Source: a virus. From it: a DNA stretch of 29,502 nt. Of the stretch, positions 16,213 through 23,239 are shown in pieces (within the stretch, counting starts at the first letter, position 1; the number at the start of each line of letters is the position of its first letter). The DNA lies in the IMG/VR virus record IMGVR_UViG_3300048837_000737, positions 1-29,502 of that record. One strand, given 5' to 3'. The position numbers were made by a program, and so were the translations under genes. Under the pieces are notes generated by a model. It worked only from the letters and a program-made list of their open reading frames with translations. It searched no databases and was not told the DNA's origin.

Positions 16213-16437
16213 CTTCTTCTTCGCCTGCGACAGTTCGGCCAACCGGCCAAGCCTGTCGGCCGTAATGGCGGCCTCGTACAGCGCGGAGGCCGCCACCTGT
16301 TCCTGCTGATCCAGCAGCACCGATAGCGGCGGCCAGAAGTCGCCTTCTCGCGGCAGGGCGTCTATCTTGGCCTTCGCTTCGTCGCGCTTGCGCATGAAGA
16401 ACACTAGTTTGTCGGCAAGGCTCTTTTCTTGTGCCAT
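16207..16437 (-). CDS. cassette 1 gene, unknown function
   Basis: 76 residues from ATG 16437; an in-frame ATG at 16497 inside attC1 would add 20 residues. The protein is charged and helical (MRKRDEAKAKIDALPREGDF, then LLDQQEQVAASALYEAAI). It reads like a small cytosolic coiled-coil protein and ends in three Lys. The stop TAA lies within the core GCCTAAC. It reads toward intI, opposite to Pc-driven cassettes and in line with the phage leftward operon. No family recognised. Confidence 0.6.
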   Translation of the reverse strand: MAQEKSLADKLVFFMRKRDEAKAKIDALPREGDFWPPLSVLLDQQEQVAASALYEAAITADRLGRLAELSQAKKKA

Positions 16438-16460
16438 CAGGTTCTCGCTTCGGAGCCGCG

Positions 16461-16545
16461 GCCTAACAGGTCGGTTAACCGGAGCGCGCCACGGCATCGC
16501 GCTTCGGCCAGGCTTTACAGGCGCCCGGTTACCTTTGCGTTAGGC
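16461..16545 (+). other. attC site 1
   Basis: 85 bp. GCCTAAC at 16461-16467 pairs with GTTAGGC at 16539-16545. The inner arm GTTAACCGG (16474-16482) pairs with CCGGTTAC (16525-16532) and has one extra base in the left arm. Extra unpaired base and spacer lengths near 5-6 match attC architecture. Both outer cores are palindromic to each other as in integron recombination sites. Confidence 0.8.
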
Positions 16546-16812
16546 GTCGTCATACAACTCGTGCCGATGGCACAGCGCATCCATATCCAGCCTGGCGCGC
16601 TGCGTCACCAGTTCGCGCCCATCGCGGAACACGATGCAGCGGTATCGCTGGCCCGGCCGGATCTTCCATTTGTCCGCCTCCACGCCTTCAAGCACCAGGC
16701 GGTCATCTGGCGGCAGTTCCTCGCGCGGCGGCCCGTAGCTGCGCCACGCCTCGCTGGCATCGCAGTCATAGAACTTGTGGGCGGTGCGAATCTCATCCTT
16801 CAGTATGAACAT
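16540..16812 (-). CDS. cassette 2 gene D, phage-type small protein
   Basis: 90 residues from ATG 16812, which overlaps the end of the next cassette gene upstream. The sequence carries DEIRTAHKFYDCDASEAWRS, then ADKWKIRPGQRYRC and LDMDALCHRHELYDD. It resembles a group of small proteins seen in phages that start with a CDAC-like metal or redox site and end with a HELxLxD segment. Function unknown. Stop TAA is inside the attC1 core. Confidence 0.6.
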   Translation of the reverse strand: MFILKDEIRTAHKFYDCDASEAWRSYGPPREELPPDDRLVLEGVEADKWKIRPGQRYRCIVFRDGRELVTQRARLDMDALCHRHELYDDA

Positions 16813-17236
16813 GGTCAGCCTTCTTCGGCAGGCGCACTTGCAGTTGCGTGCCGTCCTTGCAGGTAATGTCCAGGACCGTGCCACGCTCCCAGCGCTGGGC
16901 GTGCGAATAGCCCCCGCGCTTGGCGCACAGTTCCTCGGCCACGGCAATGTCGGGCGGCTGCACCATGTCTACGCAGCCCGCCAGTGCGGCAGCAACCCCG
17001 GCCGCAAAGAACACCCGCGCCAAGTGGCATAGCGCCAGGCTCGGCGTGGTCACGTCATACGGGCCGCGGTCATAGGTCAGCGCGCGCCACAGCCGGTCGT
17101 CGTTGTGCTCCCGCAGCACAGCAAACGCCAAGTCCTCAATCTGGCGGTCTGTCAGCGTGTGCGCTTCGGACGCAGCGCCTAACTGGTCGTTGGACTCGGA
17201 CCCTCGACGGGCTGCGTTCGTGTCGTCAGTGCTCAT
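16793..17236 (-). CDS. cassette 2 gene C, start inside attC2
   Basis: 147 residues if translation begins at ATG 17236, which has ribosome site AAGGA 9 bases upstream and lies inside attC2, so the first ~19 residues are attC-encoded and the core reads as QLG. The next part (TDRQIEDLAFAVLREHNDDR) is helical. Around residues 74-88 a hydrophobic segment ends in LAGC, a lipobox. The true product may therefore be a lipoprotein with an internal TTG or GTG start (near 17026 or 17017), followed by a domain with WERGTVLDITCKDGTQLQVR. Start is unsettled; the frame itself is convincing. Confidence 0.5.
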   Translation of the reverse strand: MSTDDTNAARRGSESNDQLGAASEAHTLTDRQIEDLAFAVLREHNDDRLWRALTYDRGPYDVTTPSLALCHLARVFFAAGVAAALAGCVDMVQPPDIAVAEELCAKRGGYSHAQRWERGTVLDITCKDGTQLQVRLPKKADHVHTEG

Positions 17237-17284
17237 TCGTTGCGTCCTTGGCTCTCGCTCGGGCCGGTCAACTTTGCGTTCGGC
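17177..17284 (+). other. attC site 2
   Basis: 108 bp. GCCTAAC 17177-17183 and GTTCGGC 17278-17284 form the outer cores. The inner arm GTTGGACTCGG (17189-17199) pairs with CCGGTCAAC (17264-17272), leaving two extra bases in the left arm. Spacers are TGGTC and TTTGC. It contains the ribosome site and ATG used by cassette gene C on the minus strand. Confidence 0.8.
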
Positions 17285-17285
17285 T

Positions 17286-17708
17286 TCAGGGCGCAGGGTG
17301 CGCGGCCCTAAAGGCTTCGGCCTCGGCCGTCTCCTTGTCCCACAGCGCCTGCGCGCCACCCAGCACGCGGGCCTCGTCCAGGTCGGGCAGGTGCCCCGGG
17401 CCTTCAAGCGTGTTGGCGATCCACTGCATGCCCACGTCCAGCCCTTCCAGCTTCGCGGCCACCACGGCGGCGCGCATGGCGATCACCTGGCTCTGCACGA
17501 TGTCGCCGAACGCGATTGCGCGGCGCTCGCTCTTGGCGGCTTCGGTGTGCAGCCGGTCAACCTCGGCCCCGATCTGTTCCCACAGGTCTGTGGCGGCCTT
17601 GTGGTACGCCGCCGTTTGCTCGGGGGTCTGCTCAAACAGGCCGCCGCCCATGTCGTCGCATGCCTCGGTGTAGCGCGTCACCAGCGCCATGAACTCTGCC
17701 TTTGTCAT
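17286..17708 (-). CDS. cassette 3 gene B, unknown function
   Basis: 140 residues from ATG 17708 with AAAGGA 7 bases upstream; the in-frame ATG at 17729 is weaker. Almost wholly helical, acidic and Ala-rich (TKAEFMALVTRYTEACDDMG, AAKSERRAIAFGDIVQSQVI). No signal or membrane segment. Resembles small phage or mobile-element accessory proteins in composition, but no family is recognised. Stop TGA lies 2 bases from the GCCGAAC core. Same leftward orientation as the other cassette genes. Confidence 0.6.
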   Translation of the reverse strand: MTKAEFMALVTRYTEACDDMGGGLFEQTPEQTAAYHKAATDLWEQIGAEVDRLHTEAAKSERRAIAFGDIVQSQVIAMRAAVVAAKLEGLDVGMQWIANTLEGPGHLPDLDEARVLGGAQALWDKETAEAEAFRAAHPAP

Positions 17709-17738
17709 CGTCGGTCCTTTCGGTTGCATCTAACCCCA

Positions 17739-17838
17739 GCCGAACTGGGCGTTGCAGGCGAGGCCCTACGGCCTCGCCGATTGGCTCGCGGGTCCAGGCG
17801 GTGCAGCCGTAGTGCCCGCCTGAACTTGGGCGTTAGGC
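17739..17838 (+). other. attC site 3
   Basis: 100 bp. Outer cores are GCCGAAC 17739-17745 and GTTAGGC 17832-17838. Inner arm GTTGCAGGCG (17751-17760) pairs with CGCCTGAAC (17817-17825), leaving one extra G in the left arm. Spacers are TGGGC (5) and TTGGGC (6). GCCGAAC is the complement of the GTTCGGC that opens the same cassette at 17278, as expected for a bona fide cassette. Confidence 0.8.
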
Positions 17839-17840
17839 CT

Positions 17841-18233
17841 TCAGGCCACACGGCCGCACTTGTTGCACACGGTGCCGCAGGTTGCCAGGTAGCTGCACCC
17901 TTCGTGCCGCTTGCCTGCGCAGCGTTGCAACCACCGATCGCGCTCCTGCAACACGGCGCCGCTGGCGTCCTCGTGCGCGGCCTCCAGCTCCAACACGCGG
18001 GCGCGCAGTGCGGCCACATCGCCCAGCAACACGGCGCGATGCGGCGCCCGGCCTGGCCAGCAGTCATCGCTCTCAGCCGCCTGCGTCCTCGCGTCTGCCT
18101 CGTCCGTGCACAGCATGGCAACGCCGTCGCGGTCCAGGCAATACCAGCGCGCTTCGGTGGCATGGCCTAACTTCCGCTGCACCGGACCCGCAACGGGCTC
18201 GCTGGGTGCTGGCGTGGTGGCGTCTTCAGTCAT
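17841..18233 (-). CDS. cassette 4 gene A, Cys-cluster protein, start inside attC4
   Basis: 130 residues if started at ATG 18233, which has GAGGA 6-7 bases upstream and lies inside attC4; the core is read as KLG near residue 22. Downstream is a compact region (RWYCLDRDGVAMLCTDEADA), then a coiled coil (about 70-105) and a C-terminal Cys cluster (Cys113, 119, 123, 126: CSYLATCGTVCNKCG) that looks like a zinc site. Function unknown. The stop lies just before the attC3 core. Confidence 0.5.
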   Translation of the reverse strand: MTEDATTPAPSEPVAGPVQRKLGHATEARWYCLDRDGVAMLCTDEADARTQAAESDDCWPGRAPHRAVLLGDVAALRARVLELEAAHEDASGAVLQERDRWLQRCAGKRHEGCSYLATCGTVCNKCGRVA

Positions 18234-18275
18234 GGTCTGTCCTCGCGTTGCGTGCCGGTGAGCTTTGCGTTCAAC
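18165..18275 (+). other. attC site 4, last of the array
   Basis: 111 bp. Outer cores are GCCTAAC 18165-18171 and GTTCAAC 18269-18275. Inner arm GCTGCACCGG (18176-18185) pairs with CCGGTGAGC (18255-18263), leaving an extra G in the left arm. The right core departs from GTTRRRY and also supplies the TGA stop of the membrane protein gene at 18271. No further core sites were seen to the right. Confidence 0.75.
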
Positions 18276-18477
18276 GCGGGCTAATCGCCTGCCACTGCCC
18301 ATCCCACGCCCGCGCCCAGCAGCCAGCGTCATAGCGCACCTGCAGGCCGGTGCGGGCTTGCACCTGCTCGCAGGCGCGCCGCTCTGACTGGCCCCAGGCC
18401 AGCAAGCCGAGCAGTGCCGCGCAGGCCAGCGCGGCGGCGGCCAGCAGCAGCGTCAGGGCAGTGGGGCCGGCGGGCAT
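18271..18477 (-). CDS. small membrane protein coupled to the pilin
   Basis: 68 residues. The start overlaps the pilin stop (TGATG). A single N-terminal membrane helix (residues 7-28, ALTLLLAAAALACAALLGLL) is followed by a short soluble part with two Cys (RRACEQV and DAGCWARAW). It is the only gene between the pilin and the integron array, and its stop is formed by the last attC core. Pilin-associated genes of similar size exist in some type IV pilus loci (accessory or glycosylation helpers), but no homology can be claimed. Confidence 0.6.
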   Translation of the reverse strand: MPAGPTALTLLLAAAALACAALLGLLAWGQSERRACEQVQARTGLQVRYDAGCWARAWDGQWQAISPR

Positions 18478-18944
18478 CACTTGCACGAGCCGGGCAGGTA
18501 CTTGGCGGGCAGCGTGGTGCCGTCGCCGCTGTTGCCGCACCGCCATGTGGCGATGATGCCGCCGGGGGCGGGATCTGCGCTCTGTGCGGCGTCAGCGAAA
18601 GGCCTCAGCGTGATGATGCGGCCGTCGATGTCGGCGGCGCCGATGCCCTGGACCTTCACCGAGATCATGCCCGCGGCGCTGGTGGTGACTTCGGCCACGT
18701 ATTTGGTGCCCGATGCGGCCGACAACTCGCAGCCCCACGCCCCGGCCGCCGGCAGCGCGCTGGCGCTCTGCACGGTCTCGGTGATCGTCGTGCGGCACGC
18801 GCTGGCGGCCAACAAGGCCTCGCTCAACTTGGCCTTGCGGGTGTAATCCTGGTAGGCCGGCAGGGCGACGGCGGCCAGGATGCCGATGATGGCCACGACG
18901 ATCATCAGCTCGATGAGGGTGAAGCCTTGGTGCTTGCGGAACAT
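18477..18944 (-). CDS. type IV major pilin-like protein
   Basis: 155 residues with a 7-residue leader MFRKHQG cleaved before [20 protein letters not shown]. Phe1 and Glu5 of the mature form are present, so it should be recognised by the host prepilin peptidase PilD. Mature length, a beta-rich C-terminal half and four Cys (50, 72, 136, 154) fit a full major pilin; Cys136-Cys154 would close the D-region loop. Ribosome site AAGGAG. It sits at the far end of the phage leftward early operon, after SSB and recombination genes. Major pilin versus a minor pilin or pseudopilin cannot be separated firmly. Confidence 0.9.
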   Translation of the reverse strand: MFRKHQGFTLIELMIVVAIIGILAAVALPAYQDYTRKAKLSEALLAASACRTTITETVQSASALPAAGAWGCELSAASGTKYVAEVTTSAAGMISVKVQGIGAADIDGRIITLRPFADAAQSADPAPGGIIATWRCGNSGDGTTLPAKYLPGSCK

Positions 18945-18965
18945 GGCGAACTCCTTGGGGTTGGT

Positions 18966-18982
18966 GGCAGCAATGGGCTGCC
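18966..18982 (-). promoter_or_regulatory. hairpin in the pilin leader
   Basis: GGCAGC-CCATT-GCTGCC on the minus strand, 6-bp perfect stem, ending about 13 bases before the pilin ribosome site. It has no T run. It could affect translation or processing of the pilin message. Confidence 0.4.
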
Positions 18983-18987
18983 GGGGT

Positions 18988-19024
18988 GGTGATCGCTGGG
19001 CGATCGACGGGTGATCGCTGGGCG
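18988..19024 (+). repeat. two 15-bp direct repeats upstream of the pilin
   Basis: GGTGATCGCTGGGCG occurs at 18988-19002 and again at 19010-19024, 22 bp apart (two helical turns) and separated by ATCGACG. Their spacing and position between the pilin gene and the upstream gene suggest a regulator-binding site. Confidence 0.5.
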
Positions 19025-19459
19025 CTATGCGCGCCCCTGCAGTTCCCAGATCCGACGCAGCATTGCGCGCTGGATGCGCGCGAGGGGCCTGCCGTCGTTG
19101 TCGCGGATCTCGGTCGTGCGCGGCGTGGTCGACCAGTCGGTGACGGTGGACGTGACGATCGCCGGGAACTTGCGGATGTCGGTCTCGGCGGCGATGGCGT
19201 CGAGCATCTGCTGCTCGGCCGCGGAGATCGGTTCCGTCGGCTCAGGACCGAACGGCGACGGCTGCACAGCCGGGAGCGGCGACACCTGCTGCCCGGTTTG
19301 CGGCTCCGGGGCGTCCAGGGCCTGCAAGTGCATTGCCTCGCCGACCGATAGCCTCTCGACAACGGCCACGATCTGCACAGCGGTGTCCCACGGGATGGGG
19401 CGCTGGTGCTGGGCGACCCAAGCGTCGATAAGGCGGGATGCGGTCGTGGTTGCAGTCAT
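19025..19459 (-). CDS. leftward-operon protein, unknown function
   Basis: 144 residues from ATG 19459 with ribosome site AAGGAG. The N-terminal half is helical ([20 protein letters not shown]), the middle is Pro/Gln-rich (about residues 55-80), and the C-terminal half ends in basic residues ([17 protein letters not shown]). No motif recognised. An 18-bp sequence shared with another gene leader lies about 37 bases upstream of its start. Second gene before the pilin in transcription order would be the HNH-like protein; this gene lies between. Confidence 0.55.
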   Translation of the reverse strand: MTATTTASRLIDAWVAQHQRPIPWDTAVQIVAVVERLSVGEAMHLQALDAPEPQTGQQVSPLPAVQPSPFGPEPTEPISAAEQQMLDAIAAETDIRKFPAIVTSTVTDWSTTPRTTEIRDNDGRPLARIQRAMLRRIWELQGRA

Positions 19460-19496
19460 GGTGATCTCCTTCTGGGGTTGGGTCGGGCTACCGGGC

Positions 19497-19514
19497 GCAA
19501 CTCCGGCTATCGGG
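19497..19514 (-). repeat. 18-bp leader repeat, copy 1
   Basis: GCAACTCCGGCTATCGGG (+ strand) is identical to 23240-23257. Both copies lie about 40 bases upstream of an ATG in the leftward operon. Confidence 0.6.
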
Positions 19515-19565
19515 TCATGGTTTCTGTCTGCGGCTTCCCTCACGGCGCATGCCGTCGCCCGGTTG

Positions 19566-20111
19566 CTACGCAAGCATGTGGAAGACGCTGGCGTTCGGCG
19601 CCATCTCGCGCCACAGTTCACCGCGCTTGATGCGGCCAACCATGGCGCGCGATATTCCGAATCGGGCGGCCAGTTCGTTGTAGGTGCCATCGGCGGCGCG
19701 GATCTCGCGCGCCTTCTCGGTGTCGACCTTCAGGTTCTTGCGCTTGGCGCGGATGCCGCGGGTGACGGCGGCAATGCGGCTCGCCGTGCTGAAGCGGCCC
19801 TTGCGCGCTGCAAGGCGCGCGATGGCTGCCGCGCTCAAGAGGCGAATGTGCGAGTGCTCCACACAGCGGCCGTTTCCGCAGATCGGGACCAGCTTCGCGG
19901 GCTTGTCGATGCCACCGCAGCGGACGGTCAGCTTCTGGTCCAGCGGCAAGTCTCGCTTTAGCGTCACCACCAGGCGGCGCACCGGCACGTAGCCGACTCC
20001 GATGATGTGCACGATGGGATACCCGTTCGTGGTGTAGGTGCCGACCCATTCGCGGCATGACCCGACTTCGGTGCACAGGGCCATGAGGCCGTCTAGCGTG
20101 GGGAGGTTCAT
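19566..20111 (-). CDS. HNH-like protein with C-terminal helix-turn-helix
   Basis: 181 residues. The first half has the order seen in phage HNH/homing endonucleases: a GYPIVHI-GYVPVRRLVVTL strand block, then RCGG...VPICGNGRCVEHSHIRLL, which is the Cys-rich zinc and HNH-like region ending in HxRL. The second half (AREIRAADGTYNELAARFGI, then RAMVGRIKRGELW) is a helix-turn-helix that would position it on DNA. The first His expected of HNH is not obvious, so activity is uncertain. It lies between SSB and an unknown gene in the leftward operon. Confidence 0.55.
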   Translation of the reverse strand: MNLPTLDGLMALCTEVGSCREWVGTYTTNGYPIVHIIGVGYVPVRRLVVTLKRDLPLDQKLTVRCGGIDKPAKLVPICGNGRCVEHSHIRLLSAAAIARLAARKGRFSTASRIAAVTRGIRAKRKNLKVDTEKAREIRAADGTYNELAARFGISRAMVGRIKRGELWREMAPNASVFHMLA

Positions 20112-20117
20112 GGCGCC

Positions 20118-20579
20118 TCAGAACGGTATGTCGTCTTCCATGTCGTCGAAGCCGGTCGACGATGCGGGCTTGGCGGCCTGGGATCTCCGCTGCTCGGCGC
20201 TGGGCCGCTGGGCCGGGGCGGCGGGGCGGGGCGCGGCGCCATCTTCCTTTCCACCCAGCAACTGCATGGACTCGCCGACGATCTCGGTGACGTAGCGGGT
20301 CACGCCCTCCTTGTCCTCCCACTTGCGCGTCTTCAGCCGGCCCTCGACGTAGACCGGTCGGCCCTTCTTCAGCCACTCGCCGGCCACTTCCGCCAAGCGG
20401 TCGTAGAAGACAACCCGGTGCCATTCGGTTTCTTCCTGCGCCTCGCCGCTGGTCTTGTCCTTCCAGCGGCGGCTGGTGGCCAGCGAGAGGGTCGCAACGG
20501 CGACGCCGCTGGGGCTGTAGCGCACCTCGGGGTCTTTGCCCAGGTGGCCCAGGAGGATCACCTTGTTGACGCTGGCCAT
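20118..20579 (-). CDS. ssb: single-stranded DNA-binding protein
   Basis: 153 residues. It has a classic OB-fold N-terminus ([20 protein letters not shown]), the typical [20 protein letters not shown] and [15 protein letters not shown] motifs, a Pro/Gln-rich linker from about residue 112, and the acidic interaction tip DDIPF at the end. Role: protects ssDNA in phage replication and recombination and can recruit partner proteins through its tip. It partners functionally with the ERF annealing protein and the YqaJ exonuclease further upstream in the same operon. Start overlaps the preceding stop by one base. Confidence 0.95.
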   Translation of the reverse strand: MASVNKVILLGHLGKDPEVRYSPSGVAVATLSLATSRRWKDKTSGEAQEETEWHRVVFYDRLAEVAGEWLKKGRPVYVEGRLKTRKWEDKEGVTRYVTEIVGESMQLLGGKEDGAAPRPAAPAQRPSAEQRRSQAAKPASSTGFDDMEDDIPF

Positions 20580-21958
20580 CAGTGAAGGCCCTCCAGGTGC
20601 TTGACCAACCGCGAGCGGATCAGCTCGCGCTGCAGCGGCGTGAACAGCACGGCGCGCTGGGCACGGCCGGCGGGCTTGATGCCAAGCTGCTGCTCGATGA
20701 ATGCCTCGGTCAGCTTGAAGCCGAGCCAGTCGCAGATGGCGCCCAAGGTCAAGGTGGCAATGACGGGTGGGGCGGGATCGGCCGCGCTTTCATCGGCATG
20801 CGCGGCCGGTCCCTCGTCACCACTGGACACGGCTTCAGCCGATTCGGCCGTGCTGCTGGCACACGTGCGCGGTGCGTCCACCGCGGCCGGCGCGTCCGCC
20901 GGGCTACTGCCGCTCTCTTGGGCGTCTTGGGTGAATGGTGACGCCGGCAGGCTCGTCTGGTCCTGCGGGACGGGACCGCTGCACCCGTCCGGCTGGCTTT
21001 CAGGTGCGCGGCACCCGTCCACCTGGCCCCCGACTTGCTCGGGCGGCGTCGTGATCCTCGGCTGCAGCGCCTCCAGCATGGCGGCGTGCTGCTCCATTTC
21101 CTCGGTCGTGAAGGGCTCGGTGCGGCCTTCGATGTCGGGCAGTGCGGCGGTCACCGCGTCGATGCCGACCCGGCCCACGGCGCTGGCCAGGGCCTTGCCG
21201 AACCGCTCCGACGCGGCGCGCTGGCGCTCCTTGGCGCGCAGCTCGGCCAACTCGGCGGCCTGCTGCTCGGCGATCTTGCGCAGGCGCTCGGTTTCGGCCG
21301 CCTCCTGCTCGCGCGCCACGGCCTGGCGATGCAGCTCGCGCATCACCTCCAGCACCTCGTCCTTGCGGGCCAGCGCGCGGGCGTGGAACTCCTGCCAGTC
21401 CTCGGGCGCCAGCTCCAGTTCGGTCAAGGCGCGGATGCCGTTGTGGATGCGCTCGGCGGTCATGCCCGGGGCGCGACAGCGTTCGATCCAGGTCGACAGG
21501 GCTGCCAGCTTGGCCTGCAGGGCTTCGATGCGCTCGGCCTCGATGCGCGCCCGCTCGGCCTTCTCGGCAGCCACGCGGGCTTCCTCGGCCTCGATCTGCT
21601 GGTGGATGGCGTCTTCCACCGGCTTGGTCAGGGCGATGACCTCGGTCGCGCGGGCCTCGACCACGCGCTTCAGGTCGTTGGCCTCGTCCTTCAGGCGCTG
21701 CACCAGGCGCTGCACGGCGAACCGGCCTTCCTCGCGCAGCACCAGGCGCGCAGCCTTGGCGTCCTTCATGCCCTTCGGGGTCGTCACGTCGTAGGCCACG
21801 TCGCGGTAGCGCGCGGCCAGGGTGCGCATGTGGGACTCGATGGGGGTGAAGCTGGCCAGCGCGGTGTCCTTCAGCGTGGCCGGCTCGGGCTGCAGGGCGA
21901 TGATCGGCCCCGGCTTCAGCAGCGCCGGGTCGATCTGGGGCAAAATGTCGGCTTCCAT
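20579..21958 (-). CDS. coiled-coil protein of the recombination operon
   Basis: 459 residues from ATG 21958; an open frame upstream to 22381 overlaps the neighbouring gene and is not used. A short N-terminal part is followed by a long Glu/Arg/Ala coiled coil (about residues 60-270), then a Pro/Ser/Ala linker and a C-terminal helical domain (SHAKY-like [20 protein letters not shown]). Such proteins accompany DUF2303 and SSB genes in Burkholderiales phages and may be related to DUF1351-like recombination accessory proteins. Function unknown. Confidence 0.6.
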   Translation of the reverse strand: MEADILPQIDPALLKPGPIIALQPEPATLKDTALASFTPIESHMRTLAARYRDVAYDVTTPKGMKDAKAARLVLREEGRFAVQRLVQRLKDEANDLKRVVEARATEVIALTKPVEDAIHQQIEAEEARVAAEKAERARIEAERIEALQAKLAALSTWIERCRAPGMTAERIHNGIRALTELELAPEDWQEFHARALARKDEVLEVMRELHRQAVAREQEAAETERLRKIAEQQAAELAELRAKERQRAASERFGKALASAVGRVGIDAVTAALPDIEGRTEPFTTEEMEQHAAMLEALQPRITTPPEQVGGQVDGCRAPESQPDGCSGPVPQDQTSLPASPFTQDAQESGSSPADAPAAVDAPRTCASSTAESAEAVSSGDEGPAAHADESAADPAPPVIATLTLGAICDWLGFKLTEAFIEQQLGIKPAGRAQRAVLFTPLQRELIRSRLVKHLEGLH

Positions 21959-21963
21959 GGCAG

Positions 21964-22806
21964 TCACTTCGTGGTGTAGCTGCCCAGGGCCACCGGCACC
22001 TTGTCGGCCAGTTCCTTGCGGACGTTCAGGGCCAGCTCGATGGCCATTTCCTCGCGGTGCCACTCGGCGCGGATCGTGCGCAGCACCAGCATCGGCTCCT
22101 TCTCGCCGGTGATGATCGACAGCCGCAACTCGAAGGTGCGTGCGCGCAGTCCGTGGTACGGCTCGCAGGCGAACTGCACGACGGCAGGCAGCGTGTCCTT
22201 CGACGTGGCCTTGACCTGCTCGAACGAACTGCGCTCGACGCTCAGTTGGCCCTCCACCGATTCCGCCTTGCTGGCCGACTCGATGGTGATGGCGCGCACC
22301 GCGGCCGTGGCCTTGCGGCGGTCGATGGCGGTGCCCTCGGCGTCCACGCACACGATGCGTTCGGCCCAGTCCTCCATCCATTCGGCCAGCGAGCGCTGGG
22401 TGAGGCGGCGGGTCTGGCCGGACGTGCTTTCGATGGCGCGCAGCGCGTCATAGGCCGCGGTCGTCTCGGGCTTGTAGATGGCCAGGTTGTCGGCGTGGCC
22501 AGGGGCGACCGGCGTGCCCAGGTTGAGCACGCACACGGCCTGCATGTGGGCGGGGTTGACGAAGGCGGCAGCGCCGCCCTCCTTGTGGATCTCGACGTAG
22601 GCGGCCCAGTCTTCGAGCCGGCTGGTGGTCATCGTGCCGCGGGCGCGGCGGCGGGTGGGCTGGTACGGCTCCAGGTCGTGCAGGTTGAAGTCGTCGGGCA
22701 GCGCGATGGCGCCGGAGGACGAGTCGATGCGATGGCCGATGGCTTCGGCCGCTGCGGTGATGGCCTGGGCCTTGGCCAGTTCCTGGATGGCTTCTTTGTC
22801 GAACAT
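21964..22806 (-). CDS. DUF2303 (YfdQ-like) family protein
   Basis: 280 residues with AGGAC upstream of the start. Family signatures seen: DDFNLHDLEPYQPTRRRARG, DWAAYVEIHKEGGAAAFVNP, VLNLGTPVAPGHADN, TAAYDALR and LAEWMEDWAERI. DUF2303/YfdQ proteins are phage proteins encoded beside recombination genes; biochemical role unknown. It is followed by the coiled-coil gene and preceded by another conserved small gene, an order common in related prophages. Confidence 0.8.
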   Translation of the reverse strand: MFDKEAIQELAKAQAITAAAEAIGHRIDSSSGAIALPDDFNLHDLEPYQPTRRRARGTMTTSRLEDWAAYVEIHKEGGAAAFVNPAHMQAVCVLNLGTPVAPGHADNLAIYKPETTAAYDALRAIESTSGQTRRLTQRSLAEWMEDWAERIVCVDAEGTAIDRRKATAAVRAITIESASKAESVEGQLSVERSSFEQVKATSKDTLPAVVQFACEPYHGLRARTFELRLSIITGEKEPMLVLRTIRAEWHREEMAIELALNVRKELADKVPVALGSYTTK

Positions 22807-22832
22807 GGTGGTGTCCTGGTGATGTGGCGGGC

Positions 22833-23195
22833 TCAGGCGCCAGGGATGCGGCTCTGCGAGCCCTTGGTGTCGTTGTCGAACAGGTCGGGCTGCGCCAGCG
22901 ACATCGCGCCACCCTTGCCGACGTGCAGCACCGTGGCGCCTTCAGCCACCTCGGCGCTCTTGCCCAGCGCGGTCGGGTGCTTGAACTCGACGCTGTGCGC
23001 GACGCGCACCTGGTGGGTGCCCTTGATGGGCTCCAGCTTCAGCTTGATCGTGACCTCGCCCTTCTTGCCGTGGTCCACCACGTTGGCGGCCGTCTTCGAC
23101 AGGGCGACGGAAAGCATGGCGTCGAACTGGCCGCCGTCCAGATCGGTGATGACGCCGGCCACGTCGGTGGTGGCCTGGGAGGGGCGCTCGTGCAT
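22833..23195 (-). CDS. small phage protein next to DUF2303
   Basis: 120 residues from ATG 23195 with AAGGA upstream. The pattern FDAMLSVALSKTAANVVDHG, then GEVTIKLKLEPIKGTHQVRV, looks like an alpha helix followed by beta strands; the C-terminus is acidic. This small gene commonly precedes DUF2303 genes in phages. Function unknown; its co-occurrence suggests a joint role in recombination or replication. Confidence 0.65.
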   Translation of the reverse strand: MHERPSQATTDVAGVITDLDGGQFDAMLSVALSKTAANVVDHGKKGEVTIKLKLEPIKGTHQVRVAHSVEFKHPTALGKSAEVAEGATVLHVGKGGAMSLAQPDLFDNDTKGSQSRIPGA

Positions 23196-23239
23196 GGTGC
23201 GGTCCTTGTGGTTGAAAGTGTTGGTGGGGCGGCCGGAGA

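Noticed and set aside
17728-17734. ATCTAAC as the left core of attC3
   Set aside because: GCCGAAC at 17739 has the right 5-base spacing to the inner arm and complements the core that opens the cassette; ATCTAAC does not.
18966-18982. Sigma-54 promoter for the pilin (GG...GC pair)
   Set aside because: GG and GC are 9 rather than 10 bases apart and the bases form a perfect hairpin, so the match is not convincing.
20579-22381. 600-residue version of the coiled-coil protein
   Set aside because: The first 141 codons overlap the DUF2303 gene and have shadow-frame composition; ATG 21958 fits the operon spacing.
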